Below, piece by piece: positions 37,738 through 48,650 of a DNA stretch of 64,000 bases. The notes beneath the pieces were generated by a model that did no database searches, was not told the DNA's origin, and worked only from the letters and a program-made list of their open reading frames with translations. The stretch covers positions 533,019 to 597,018 of the forward strand of contig PUQB01000012.1 of NCBI GenBank assembly GCA_003024785.1, written 5' to 3'. Source of the DNA: Selaginella tamariscina. Taxonomy: Eukaryota; Streptophyta; Lycopodiopsida; Selaginellales; Selaginellaceae. Position 1 is the first letter of the stretch. Each line of letters begins with the position of its first letter. A program made the position numbers and the translations under genes.

Positions 37738-38850
37738 GTAGCGGCGGGATTAATCCCGCCGCTATATGGTTAGTCCCGCAGGCGGCAGGATTAATCCCGC
37801 CACTATATGGTTAGAGCCTCGGCGGCGGGATTAATCTTGCCGCCCTTCAGGCAGGCTATTCGGTTAGCCTCATGAGCGATAGGATTAATCCCACCGTCCA
37901 TGAGGCTAATCGAAGAGCGGGATTAATCTCGCCGCCCATGGCCTGCGTGCTGGGCCTAGGTGGCGGGATTAATCCTGCCGCCTACGCATGCCCTGCGCAG
38001 AATCCGGTGGGATTTATCTCGCTGCCAATGGCCTGTCTGAAGGGCTTAAGCGGCAGGATTAATCCCGTCGAATTCCGCAGGGCATGAGCGTGTAGCGGGA
38101 TTAATCCCGCCGCCCATGGCCTGCGTGCTGGGCCTAGACGGCAGGATTAATCCTGCCGTGTACGCATGCCTTGCGCAAAATCCGGCAGGATTTATCTTGC
38201 CGCCAATGGCTTGTCTCGTGGGCCTAGGCGGCGGGATTAATTCCGCCGTCCATGGCCTGTGTGAAGGGCATGTGCGGCGGGATTAATCCCACCGCATGCC
38301 CATGCCATGCGCAGAATCTGGCGGGATTTATCCGGCCGCCAATGGCCTATCTAAAGGGCCTAGGTGGTGGGATTAATCTCACCACACATGGCATACGGGA
38401 AGGGCCTGGGCGGCGGGATTAATCCCGCCGAGCCTTCAATACTTGGTGGAGGGATGAATCCCACCACCTTTCTTTTTTCTGCATTGGTGAGTCGAACCAA
38501 TCCCAAACGTCTTTGTTTAAGACATAGAAGGTTTATAACATACCAATGGAGGGGACTGAAAAGGGTGGTGAGATTCATTTCACTATTCCTTACATGGTGG
38601 GCGAGATTAATCCCGCCGCCTTTCTGGACCCCCTGAAGGGGTGTGCCAAATAAATCCTGCCCAGTTCTCTCTGAGACCGAGAAGGGTGGCAAGATTAATC
38701 CCGCACACCCGTTCAGGGCCTCCAGAAAGGTGGCAAGATTAATCCCGCCCACTCTTTCATGAGGCATTGAAGGGGTGGCGAGATTAATCCCGCCCACTCT
38801 TTCATGAGGCATTGAAGGGGTGGCGAGATTAATCCTGCCGCACCTTCCAT
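37738..38850. repeat. Palindromic minisatellite array B (about 46-bp period)
   Basis: About 23 copies of the same palindrome as array A, starting near 37743, 37784, 37824, 37877, 37916, 37962, 38006, 38052 and 38094 and continuing to about 38840. Spacing is 40-46 bp at first and more variable after 38440. The commonest spacer contains CATGGCCTGCGTGCTGGGCC and differs from array A. Some copies replace GGCGG...CCGCC with GGTGG...CCACC, changing both arms together (for example 38366-38388 and 38441-38470). A 54-bp unit near 38725-38830 is duplicated. Confidence 0.95.
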
Positions 38851-39221
38851 ATGAATATATATGTGTATTAGTATATATAAGTTGCATATCTCATTTTATT
38901 TACTTTTATCATCTTATTATAATATTTCAAGTAAAAGCTAAGAAAACTATGTAAAACTGTCCAGAGCTCACATTTGTAGTGGTTCTAAAACGAAATATTA
39001 TCTTTCTTTTGTACTAGCACAAATGTGAGCTTTGGATAGTTAATCTCATCCACTTCTCTCTTAAACAAAGCAGGGTGTATGTGAATTTATCTGTGTATTA
39101 TTTTTGTATATTTGGGTTTATATAAGTGTGTGAGCGTTTTTATATGATTTGTATTCATAGTGTATTATTTTGCAGAATGATGATTTGATCAAACAAGGAG
39201 ATTGAGTCATTAGTATAGAGT
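38851..39221. other. Short AT-rich intergenic stretch
   Basis: No gene. A 25-bp inverted repeat is visible: AGCTCACATTTGTAGTGGTT near 38967 against GTACTAGCACAAATGTGAGCT near 39011. Confidence 0.5.
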
Positions 39222-39767
39222 TGTTAAAGGTAAAATATTAGGAGCATAGGACGTCCTACTGTAGAGAGAATAAGGGTAGGAAGGTCCGTAGTAAGCATGG
39301 AAGGAAAGGCTGTGAAAGAGGAAATCCTTACCGAGAGGAAAAGGTAAGGAAAAGGTAAGGAAAAGGAAAAGGATGACGTGGCGAGAGGAAGAGTAGTTAA
39401 GGGAAGTTAGGGCAACGAAGAGGGGGTCTCCAGGGGTTATTCAGCAGGAGATAGAGGTTCTCTACACTTTGTCTCTTGTATTCATGTAGTAATGAAAGGT
39501 GCATATTAGAGAATCTTGTGTGTGGTGTGTGTCTACTCTCAATGAATGGATTTAACAAGGCAATAGCCAAAATCCGTTCTTGCCCTTGACTTTGGAGACC
39601 AGTCATAGTGGCACTGGAGAAGTCTGATATATATACAGATATATTGAGAGTTGAGGAAGGAAAGGGTGTAGCCTTTCCTGTACGTTGTATGAAAGGTTTC
39701 CTGTCGGTGTGAAGGAAACAGGTTAAATAGGAAAAGGTGAGGCAGAGAGCCCTTTTCCTGTTTAACA
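39222..39767 (+). repeat. 5' LTR
   Basis: Left copy of the 545-bp direct repeat; it includes AAGGTAAGGAAAAGGTAAGG and TACGTTGTATGAAAGGTTTC, both also found in the right copy. Confidence 0.93.
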
Positions 39768-40364
39768 ATTGGCGACCACGATGGGATTTTGCCATTGTGT
39801 GTTAGCATTCATTGAAAAAAAAGGCTAAAAAGATAAAATTCTCATTCTGAAAAAGGCTCGGAAGGTGTAGAGCGAATGTGTAAAGGAGAAGGAATGAATG
39901 GAACCGTGGAGGAACCATCGTCCTGATTCAGCCTTAGCTGATCAAAGGAACCAAAGGCAGGCCAATAGAGTGGCTGCCCAACAGCAACTTGAAACTGACG
40001 AAAATAAACGTCAAAATATCCTTGGTAAGATAGTAGAGGATATTGCAGAAACAATATAGAAATCTGAGGCTGATCCAGAGAATTGGAGGTAATATCAAAC
40101 AGTTGGTTTAGAGGAGACTGTGAGAGGAACGGAAGGAGTGCCTGTTCATAGACCGAGATTGCAAGGAGAAGGATCTCTAGAATATTTGTCCCTTGTGAAC
40201 CCCATTAAATAATTATCTCTTCTTCCACAGGAGCTACAGCACAAATATGGCACTTTTCCCGGGAATGTTTGGGGGTACGGTGATGTATCCCACATTCTCT
40301 GCAGGAAAGAAAAAATCCGAAAAGGCACTTACAACAGTTTGAAGAGGTAGTAAAACTGTATAAG

Positions 40365-41600
40365 GTGACGGATGCAGAAAGGCTGCTTATATTTCCACAT
40401 ACATTGAAAGGAAATGCCTCTGACTGGTATTATGATTTAGAAAAGGAAGTCAGAGAGGATTATCAGAAGGTTACTGATGCTTTAAGTTTAAGGAATATTT
40501 CAGAAAGGAGGAATGCCGGAGGAACATTTAGAGAAGTTAAGGACTATCCTTCAAGGCAAAACAGAAAAGATAGATGAATATACACACCGTTTTAAGAAAC
40601 ATGAGAAAAAGTGTAAGGCATATGTAAAGATGGATGCCTTATTGCAATGGTATAAGCAAGGGTTGCTAAAACCATACAGAGATTTAGCCTTAACTATCAA
40701 TGAAAAGGATAGAGAGGATCTCATTAATCAATTAAAAATATATGAGAAGAAGAGAAGGCAGATAGAAAAATATTGCAGAAGGAAAGTGGAAAATATATGG
40801 AAGAAAAGGAAGAATCCTCTGATGAAGAGAAAGAGGAAGTTGATGTAGTAAAAGTTCGAAAAATATCCTTATAGATGAGAAAGCATTGGCTCAAATGATG
40901 AAAACTTTAAAAGGAATGACAGTTAAAGAGGAGTTAAAGGAAAAAGTATGGTGTACTAAATGTAACAATCCTGGCCATACGGTGGAGGAATGTAGCTGCA
41001 ATTGCCTACATGCCAATATGCGGAAAGGAAGGACATGTGTAGGAACTGTAACATTTCCTAAATCAGAATGTGGCTAGTATAGAGAGAGAAAGGAGAATGG
41101 ATGAACGTCCACCTCCTAGAAGGTTCCCACCTAATAGGAATCGTGGGAATGAGAGGAATGATAATGCTATTCCTTATGAGAACAGGAAAAATATATATGG
41201 CAGAAGGAATGAAGTTCCTTATCAGAATAGGAACTGGATATTATGACAGAAGGAATGATAATCCTTACGAAATTAGAGAGGAAAGGTATTATGCAGGAAG
41301 AAATGGTCCATATAAGGCGTGGCAGAATGATAGACCTTATCCTGAAAGAAATGATACAATATAGAGGAGAAGCAAGACCATATCAAGGTCAAAGAGGCAG
41401 AAATGACAATATAACAAGGAAATGATAAACAAGGACCACAGGGTAGGAATTTTCCTTCCCAGGTTTGTTATACATGTGGTGAAACAGGACATATCTCTAG
41501 GGAATGTCCTAGGCGGAATGTACAACCTCCTACTTCCACCAGAACGACTAATGTCAGCCTACAACACGGCTTATTCAAATAGAGGAGGAAAAGGATGAGT
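40365..41600 (+). pseudogene. Retrotransposon gag with two zinc knuckles (broken)
   Basis: Gag core: ERLLIFPHTLKGNASDWYYD near 40378, then the retrotransposon-gag stretch with QGKTEKIDEYTHRFKKHEKK near 40550. The first CCHC knuckle is CTKCNNPGHTVEEC near 40955 and the second CYTCGETGHISREC near 41470. An Arg/Asn-rich linker lies between them. Frames change several times (40500, 40850, 41100), and the coding strand is rich in GGAA. Confidence 0.8.
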
Positions 41601-42061
41601 ATCCACCCGTTGCAAGGGCAGTTATAGCTCTTCAAGAGAAGAAGAAGGAATCCTTTTATGGAGAAGGAGGTAGTTACTATTCCTAACAAGAAGGAGAGCT
41701 TGTTACAGGAAAAGGTAAACGAGCAGGAGAAGGATCCTGACCAGAAAGGTCAGACTGATAACGAATCAGAAGGTATAAAGGTGATATAGATAAAGGTGAA
41801 CAAAGTTTTTCATTATTACCATTACATGATAAAACAATGGACTCCATGTATCACCAAGCTATAAATCAGGAGATAAAGATTACGCTTGGACAGTTGATAA
41901 AGGTAGCTCCTTATAGAAACCAATATTAAATGCATTAAGTTTAGTTCACAAACATCACCTTCACGTGAAGGATACACAGTTTGTAAAATGGATAAGGAAG
42001 TACTGTATGAAGGTGATTATGATGGACAGTTCCTTGCATCACAGTATATGTGGGCAGGAAT

Positions 42062-42393
42062 AAGTTAAAGAGAGTGTTAATAGATGGAGGTTCAGGTGTG
42101 AATTTTATTGAAGAAGGTGAATGTAAAAGGATGGGTTTAGGACCAATCCAACCTGCTCCATTTAACTTAAAATGGCTGATCAACGAAGTGTAAGGTCACT
42201 AGACATAATGAGAGGAGTCACTATCACAGTAAAAGGATTCAAATATAGGATATCCTTGCTTGTCCTACAAAAAGAAGAAAAGGATACTGTTTATACTATG
42301 TTCTTAGCCAGACTATGGATTAAGTCTGATAAGGTTATTCAGAATGGAAGAACAGGAAAGATGATGGTAGAAGAAGGAGAAGGAAAACAATGA
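42062..42393 (+). pseudogene. Aspartic-protease-like segment
   Basis: VLIDGGSGVNFIEE is a protease active-site-like motif in which the usual Asp-Thr/Ser-Gly reads Asp-Gly-Gly. It is followed by PIQPAPFNLKMADQRSVR and a beta-rich tail. The reading frame stops at 42393, and no polymerase follows before the 3' LTR. Confidence 0.6.
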
Positions 42394-42961
42394 TCTATAA
42401 TCATACTAAAAGGTATGTTAAAAAGGAAATCCGACCTCTTGTTTTAAAGGATATGACTGGTTTAATGGGCTAGATAATCAGAAGAAGTAGAAATCCTGAA
42501 AGCATATCCTAACTTGAAGGTCTTAACAAATATTGACCTTCACGTAGTGCTGAAAGGAAAGAAAACTGTTCAGCAGAAGGAAAACGACAACCTGAATTAC
42601 AGGAAAAGTTTTATAAGGCAATCCTGTATAAGATTGATTTGCAGGAACAACCTTCAGAGTATACATATGTGTATACCACAGATCCTTTAAAGCAAGTGAA
42701 TATAAACACAGAAAAAAGAAAAGGAACAGGAAGGAAAACTATTCAGGAACAGGAAAAAAGCAAATGCTGATCCTAAGGAACAAGATGCAGAAAGCAAGTG
42801 CTGCAACTTAAGGTATCAACTTCCAACCAAGAACTTAGGAAAGTGAAGAACAACTTTTGGAAGTATAAAGGAGAGAATCCACAGTACCATGAAGATCAAC
42901 ATCCAAAGGAAGGAGTAGGATAGTTGCCGTGAGGACACAGAACAAAATAAGGAGGGGGCAG

Positions 42962-43506
42962 TGTTAAAGGTAAAATATTAGGAGCATAGGACATCCTACT
43001 GTAGAGAGAATAAGGGTAGGAAGGTCCGTAGTAAGCATGGAAGGAAAGGCTGTGAAGAGGAAAATCCTTACCGAGAGGAAAAGGTAAGGAAAAGGTAAGG
43101 AAAAGGAAAAGGATGACGTGGCGAGAGGAAAGTAGTTAAGGGAAGTTAGGGCAACGGAGAGGGGTCTCCAGGGGTTATTCAGCAGGAGATAGAGGTTCTC
43201 TACACTTTGTCTCTTGTATTCATGTAGTAATGAAAGGTGCATATTAGAGAATCTTGTGTGTGTGTATGTCTACTCTCAATGAATGGATCTAACAAGGCAA
43301 TAGCCAAAATCCGTTCTTGCCCTTGACTTTGGAGACTAGTCATAGTGGCACTGGGAGAAGCCTGATATATATATACAGATATATTGAGAGTTGAGGAAGG
43401 AAAGGGTGTAGCCTTTCCTGTACGTTGTATGAAAGGTTTCCTGTCGGTGTGAAGGAAACAGGTTAAATAGGAAAAGGTGAGGTAGAGAGCCTTTTCCTGT
43501 TTAACA
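42962..43506 (+). repeat. 3' LTR
   Basis: Right copy of the direct repeat, nearly identical to 39222-39767. Confidence 0.93.
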
Positions 43507-43599
43507 GAAGTTGTCGTCAAATTCTGAGTAAGAATTAAAATAAAATCTATTATATTCGGATATGTGCTTAAAGAATTAATCATTTTGTATTCAGATGTG

Positions 43600-44860
43600 G
43601 AATTGAGGTGACATTGAGGACGAGAGTAGGAGAAGAGATGGTAGGGGATTCTGGAATTAACTTGGTCATATTTTCAAACTAAACGGAAAGCGCATTGAAA
43701 CAATCATGGTTGCTGTCAAACTAACCTCTGTCACATCGCATGGAATGCAAAATAGTGAAAAGTGGGTGTGCTAGTAAAGCATCCGAAAGCATGCTAGGAA
43801 CCTAAATTGAACGATGCTTGACACATATGCCTTGTTCCATCTAATGTCACATTTTCGGATCTAGAGGTCGCTAGTTACAACATTAATCTCAGGTGGTCTT
43901 GTCGACTTGTGGATAATGATGTTCACGTGTTCACTAATGATGTTGACCGTGGAGTTCTTCTTCAACTCAACGAAAGCCCATCTATGGAGGGGATCCAATT
44001 AGATGTCTACTTCGAAGATCTTCAGATTCATCGAGTAGGTGTATTCTCAGTAGAGATTGCTTCACAATACAGAACATCCATAAGTGGAGTAATCGTCCCT
44101 CTTCACATTGAAGAAGAACACAGCGAATCATAAGGGAGATTGAGAGGGTGGCTCGGTCTCAAGTTCTTTACAGATTACGTTCAATTTGCTTAGAAAAACT
44201 TTGGGAGCTGGAAGAGTGTGCCCAGAACATTAGAACAACATTAATCAGGATTACACATGTTGATTTGGATCATAAAAGAAAATCATCAGTCGTTTTGTCA
44301 GCTGCACCTGTGGCATCCTATGCTGCAATAAGCCACAAGAAAATGATGTTGGATGATAGGATTTACAAGTGTAGGGTTAAGTATTGCAACGTCAACCCAA
44401 ACTTTAATTACATGCCACTCAATTAGGAACGTGTAACTGAGCTCATGGAGAAGATGAAGGACGATTTATATTGTTCCACATAATGCTGTTTTGTGTCCAT
44501 ACTACGAGAAACAAAGGTGCTGACAAAGTGTGGATCACAACACCGGAATAAATGATGAAGATTCAGACGGAGAATAGAAAATCAATCAAGTACTACATCA
44601 TTAATGGCCAGCACACAATAACGGTAGCCCAACAACTTCTTGATGAACACAACAAAGGAACGATGGCAACAAAACTTTCCGAGCATACCCGTGAGAAGCT
44701 GACAAAAAGATTGGCATTTTTAGTGAAGGCGAATCTCACAATTGAGCAGTACCATAAGTTATCGGCGGAATGGGACGCTGCAGACACCAACCATTACAAC
44801 AGCAAAATATGGGAGAAGTTCAAACACACACGAGCCGTGTGAAAATTCTTTAGCGACCAC
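43600..44860 (+). pseudogene. Decayed ORFs, one with a ParB-like motif
   Basis: The pieces 43909-44133 (VYFEDLQIHRVGVFSVEIAS), 44148-44426 and 44552-44842 look like fragments of one old protein broken by stops. The last contains KYYIINGQHTITVAQQLLDE, which resembles the GxHR/GQH box of ParB/sulfiredoxin-fold domains, followed by a helical segment (LTKRLAFLVKANLTIEQYHK). I do not recognise the whole protein. A link to the ORFs at 45220-46570 is inferred from position only. Confidence 0.4.
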
Positions 44861-45220
44861 AAAGAGCTACTGCATAGAATACACAATGTGCGATGTACCG
44901 GGTAAGTAAATTGTTTGAGCGGGATTTATCTCGCTAGTATTTTAATGTGTCCCTTTTTTTTTAAAAGAACTGAAGAAATTGTAGTAGTTGATTTTGCCCA
45001 GGTGGGCGGGAAGGAAACATTCTTTTTGATGATGTTGATTTTTTGTCCCGAGAATAGATCTTTGCCAAATGGTTGGGATTATGAAATCTTTTGCAATGAA
45101 GAAGAAGCAAACAAGTGAAGGGGAGCCCTCAGAGAAGTCTACAAAGAAACCCAGTAAGACACCGAAGGCTAAGTCTGTTCAATTATAAAAGATGTAGACA
45201 ACGATTTCAAGCTCACATGG

Positions 45221-46571
45221 TTGAAGCCTTTAAATGGAACAACGATGGAGGAGATGGAAGTCTTGGCTGATTTGGTGATTGATGGCAAACTACAATTAAC
45301 AAAGCAGCCCCACCTCTCCTTTTCATCTCAAGGCAATGGAGTTGAAGACGGTCAGGCACTTCAAAGTGGTTGGGAATACACTGCCACAAACTGGGTTGGA
45401 CCTTGGCTTCAACATACGAAGAGGTCAGCAAATATTTGCATGTGACAAACGATGATATGCTTGTCGAATGGGTGAATCAATCGGAAGATCTGGGCAAGAA
45501 TCTATTGCACCAACGCCAAAAAGGAGAACATTGCGATGACGCCTTCTCTTATGGCAGTCCTTCAGCAGCGGAGAACCGAGTTGAACCTTATAAAGGAGGA
45601 TGCTACGAATCACACAAGCACATGTTTGTTGTTGGATTCGGAGACTTTATGGGGTACATCACTGCTTGTAGGAAACCGTTTCAATTGTTTGATGGATCGG
45701 CGGGTGTCAAAAAATCCTTCGACAGACAGGACACTAGAGGATTTGGTGGAGAAACTTAGCCGTGCAAGCATGTACAAAGAAGGTATTTATTATTGAATTC
45801 ATACTTGCACTCTTGACTGATATCTACGTTTTCAGGTATTTATTTCTTGATTCTTGCTCATGTCACCGATACTTTTGCCTTCGCCTTTGCCAAGAAAATA
45901 AACATCGTTGGACAGGATTTTATATGAATGATGCTGATCCAAAGTGCATTGATTCGGTTGTTCACTTGGTTGTTAGGAATGCAAACAATTTCAAACTTCC
46001 AAATGACTGGCCAGGCATCTGTTTGCACTCCAACGGCCCTGAACCTCCATCCGATACACCGATAGCTGAGAGTGACGTATTCGGCAATGTACGTTATCCA
46101 AACATTACAAGTCAAGCGGCACGGAGCATCGTCAACTTGATCAGGGGTCCTCACAGTGATGCGTGGGTTTTTGACTACTACTAGGGGGTCCGTCTTGAAG
46201 GAGTGTTACCTTCGGATACATGTGTGTTTGCCGTTGAAAAGGATAAGACCATGGTTGAGGACCTGAACAAGTGGATAGAGAGGTTCTCAACTGACTACCC
46301 CAACAAACCATAAGGAGTATTTGAGAAAGTTCCCTCCGAGAAGTGCGATAGCTCTGAAGACGAATCTGGTTCAATGTCGGAGTCTGAGGACGAACTTCAA
46401 TCAGATATTAGACCGGAAGTTATCTCGAGGAGTACAGAACATTCCACACTCCATTACCCATGGAAACATCAACAGAAGATAGAAGATCATGAACCATCTC
46501 ACAAGCGGCTTAGACCTTCTTCGCCTCACTCAGAAGGTAATAGCGAAGAAGAATTGTTAATGAGTTCTTAG
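45221..46571 (+). pseudogene. Decayed ORFs with a methyltransferase-like tail and acidic C-terminus
   Basis: Fragments at 45370-45796 and 45762-46184 run in different frames. The end of the second, HSDAWVFDYY, continued after one stop codon by GVRLEGVLPSDTCVFAVEKD and NKWIERF, has the hydrophobic-Asp...Glu-x-Asp spacing of the SAM-binding region in DNA methyltransferases. A Ser/Glu-rich tail follows (SESEDELQSDIRPEVISRST, SPHSEGNSEEELLMSS). The catalytic DPPY/NPPY box is not clearly present. Identification is weak. Confidence 0.35.
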
Positions 46572-46807
46572 AGTGACGAATAGTTGTAAATGAGTGTAAC
46601 ATAAGGCATTTTTGTATATTTCGTTTATATTTGTACAGAAAATAAATTCTCAAGGATTAATGAAGCTTTTAGTTCAAACATGGGTCACACATTAACAAGG
46701 TAAATAATATACCTTGATAATTTTAAGGTCAGCTAATTCATTTTGCAGATGTAATGAAACAATTGAGAACATGGATTTTCAGCATTGCCATGAGGTAAGA
46801 GAGGGGT

Positions 46808-47776
46808 TTGGCGAAATTTCTTGTGCCACATGTCAGAATGACAGAGTTCATGCAGGAAATGGATAATAATGCAGCTCAAAACATCGTTACCATGGGGGCC
46901 ACTTCAGTTTTTTCATCATCATTTTATTGGCTTCAGTTCCGAAATCAATTTCTTCAGCGCATGCAATATCTGAATCTTGTAAGGATGATGTACAATTAAA
47001 TGATAAAGGGATAGGCAACGAGATAGTGTCAACAGATAAATGTGAAAGGGAGCAAACAAGTGATTTGCAAAGTATTCAAGAGGCAACGCTATCCATGTTA
47101 CTCATGGCCATATTGTGTTGTTGGATGTCAATGGTGTTCTGCTTCATCGACAAAGGCCCGAGGATAGGAAAAAAGAAATCAAACAAGGAGATTTCATTCC
47201 TTGTCATGGTAAATTTCGATATGATATTATTTTTCGTCCAGGGTTGGATCGTCTCTTTCAAAAGCTTAAGGAGATGGGTGCGCTTGTGGGGATTTGGTCA
47301 TGCATGCAGATTCACAACTTAACACCGCTGTTGAATTTGCTTAAGAAACATTGTAGTGTTGCAGAAGAGGTGATTCGTAAAGATTGGATTTTTGACCAGA
47401 ATGTTATAAACCTCTCGAATTTCACAATATAAAAAGGAAAGCAAGCCATACTTCTTCAAGAATGAAAGATTATTGGGATCATGGGAATCAATCACTTAAG
47501 GATAATGAAGAATGCACATATGTTAGTGGTAGACGACTCTCCTCAGAAGGCTATGCTCAACCAAAATATTCATTTAATCACTTTCGATCATATTCTGATA
47601 CCGATACCATGGATGAGCTAGTGAACTACTTGGATACGTGTCTCAGAAAAAAAAATCTTGAAAACTTTTGTAAGCAGTATCCACCGTATCAAACATTTCA
47701 TAAAGCTTTTCTTTCTCATGATTTTAAGTTTTATAAAATGAAGGATAAACCGGGCGCTTTACAATATTATTCTTAA
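46808..47776 (+). pseudogene. FCP1-homology (HAD) phosphatase-like gene, frame-broken
   Basis: The segment 47100-47432 reads HIVLLDVNGVLLHR (HAD motif I region, with Asn where the second catalytic Asp is expected), RYDIIFRPGLDRLFQKLKEM and LVGIWSCM (motif II). In another frame MLVVDDSPQKAMLNQ near 47530 matches the DDSxxK end motif of FCP1/NIF domains. The C-terminal part (MDELVNYLDTCLRKKNLENF, near 47610) fits the family's final helices. At least three frame changes are needed to join these. Typical members dephosphorylate proteins such as the RNA polymerase II tail; the altered motif I makes activity doubtful. An N-terminal segment at 46808-46999 may belong to it. Confidence 0.6.
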
Positions 47777-48434
47777 GGAACATCATTTTTTAGATGAGTC
47801 TTTATGTAGACCTTGTCTTATCACATCTTATGTATTAACAAGGATGGCAACTCCCAATTGCATTCGTGAGTGTTAGGTGGTGGCAATAATATCAAAATAT
47901 TGATTAAAATGAATTAATTAATCTGGAGAGTGATGATTTAAATAAAAGAGATTTCTCTGTATGATAGAAAGAAAGTATTTATAAAAAAAATTAACATGTT
48001 GATAAGAAATGATTTCATTTATAATTATGTTTGATAGTATTTTTTAATAAAGTTATTAAAGGATTAATTTATTAATTAATTAATATTTAAGGCTTAATTA
48101 CATATTAATTAAATAATTAATTAATAATTTATTTTATATTCCCATTTTCACCCACTTTAATTACAACGTGCATAAAAGAAAGGGATTTACGTACTTCAAG
48201 ATCTCCCAATCTTTTTGCGGGGCAGCGCCAGTCAATTTCAGCTAAAGTTGGATCCTCTTCTAGACAATTTGCAACGTGTATAGGGCATCGTTGAGCTGGA
48301 GCCCAAGCATCGTTGCTCCTTGACTCACGATGTTGAGTACTGCCGCATTGTCTTCATCCTAATGGTGCCATTTCCAAATATAAGCCCCAGGATTCTCCAT
48401 TCACTTCTCACACCATTTACTGCTCTTTTACTTG
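47777..48434. other. AT-rich intergenic stretch
   Basis: Strong TTAATTAAT content at 48050-48130; no gene seen. The right half (48180-48434) is less AT-rich and should be the promoter and 5' leader of the small secreted peptide gene. Confidence 0.5.
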
Positions 48435-48650
48435 ATGGCTCACTTAGTGAATGTACTCGTGGTTGTGGCACTAATGTTCATATTCGTTGCCAGTGTTGAG
48501 TCTACACGCAACATAGCAGATTTCATTCAGCTAGTTCAGGATGGCAGTCCGAGTTTGAAGTGCATAGGCAAAGGTGGATTTTGCCTTCATAATCCTATGG
48601 ATTGTTGTGGAAGTATGGGTTGCCTGATAATTCCTGGGGTTTGTTTCTAG
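48435..48650 (+). CDS. Small secreted cysteine-rich peptide, cystine-knot-like
   Basis: A 71-residue ORF. Residues 1-23 form a typical signal peptide (MAHLVNVLVVVALMFIFVAS). The C-terminal part has six cysteines at positions 43, 50, 57, 58, 63 and 70. The spacing C-x6-C-x6-CC-x4-C-x6-C is that of inhibitor cystine knot (knottin) folds. The mature peptide would be exported and held by three disulfide bonds. Knottins of this frame act as protease inhibitors, defence peptides or channel blockers; which applies here cannot be told from sequence. The ATG at 48435 is preferred because the hydrophobic segment starts directly after it. The frame is intact, unlike its neighbours. No paralogue is visible in the window. 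Confidence 0.75.
   Translation: MAHLVNVLVVVALMFIFVASVESTRNIADFIQLVQDGSPSLKCIGKGGFCLHNPMDCCGSMGCLIIPGVCF

Larger units (their letters stand above)
39222..43506 (+). mobile_element. LTR retrotransposon with gag and protease only (non-autonomous)
   Basis: Direct repeats of about 545 bp (39222-39767 and 42962-43506) start TGTTAAAGG and end TTTAACA. A putative primer-binding site (TGGCGACCACGATGGG) starts four bases after the left LTR, and a polypurine tract (AAGGAGGGGGCA) precedes the right one. The 3.2 kb between them hold gag, two zinc knuckles and an aspartic-protease-like segment on the plus strand. I find no reverse transcriptase, RNase H or integrase motif. The LTRs are nearly identical, with a few one- and two-base differences, so the insertion is recent. 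The flanking bases (AGAGT, GAAGT) do not form a convincing target duplication. Confidence 0.9.

Noticed and set aside
33861-38887. ORFs with repeated GGINPA-like peptide phrases
   Set aside because: They are read through the palindromic minisatellite, occur on both strands and have no other support.
39217-43511. Target-site duplication for the gag-only element
   Set aside because: AGAGT on the left and GAAGT on the right agree at only three positions.
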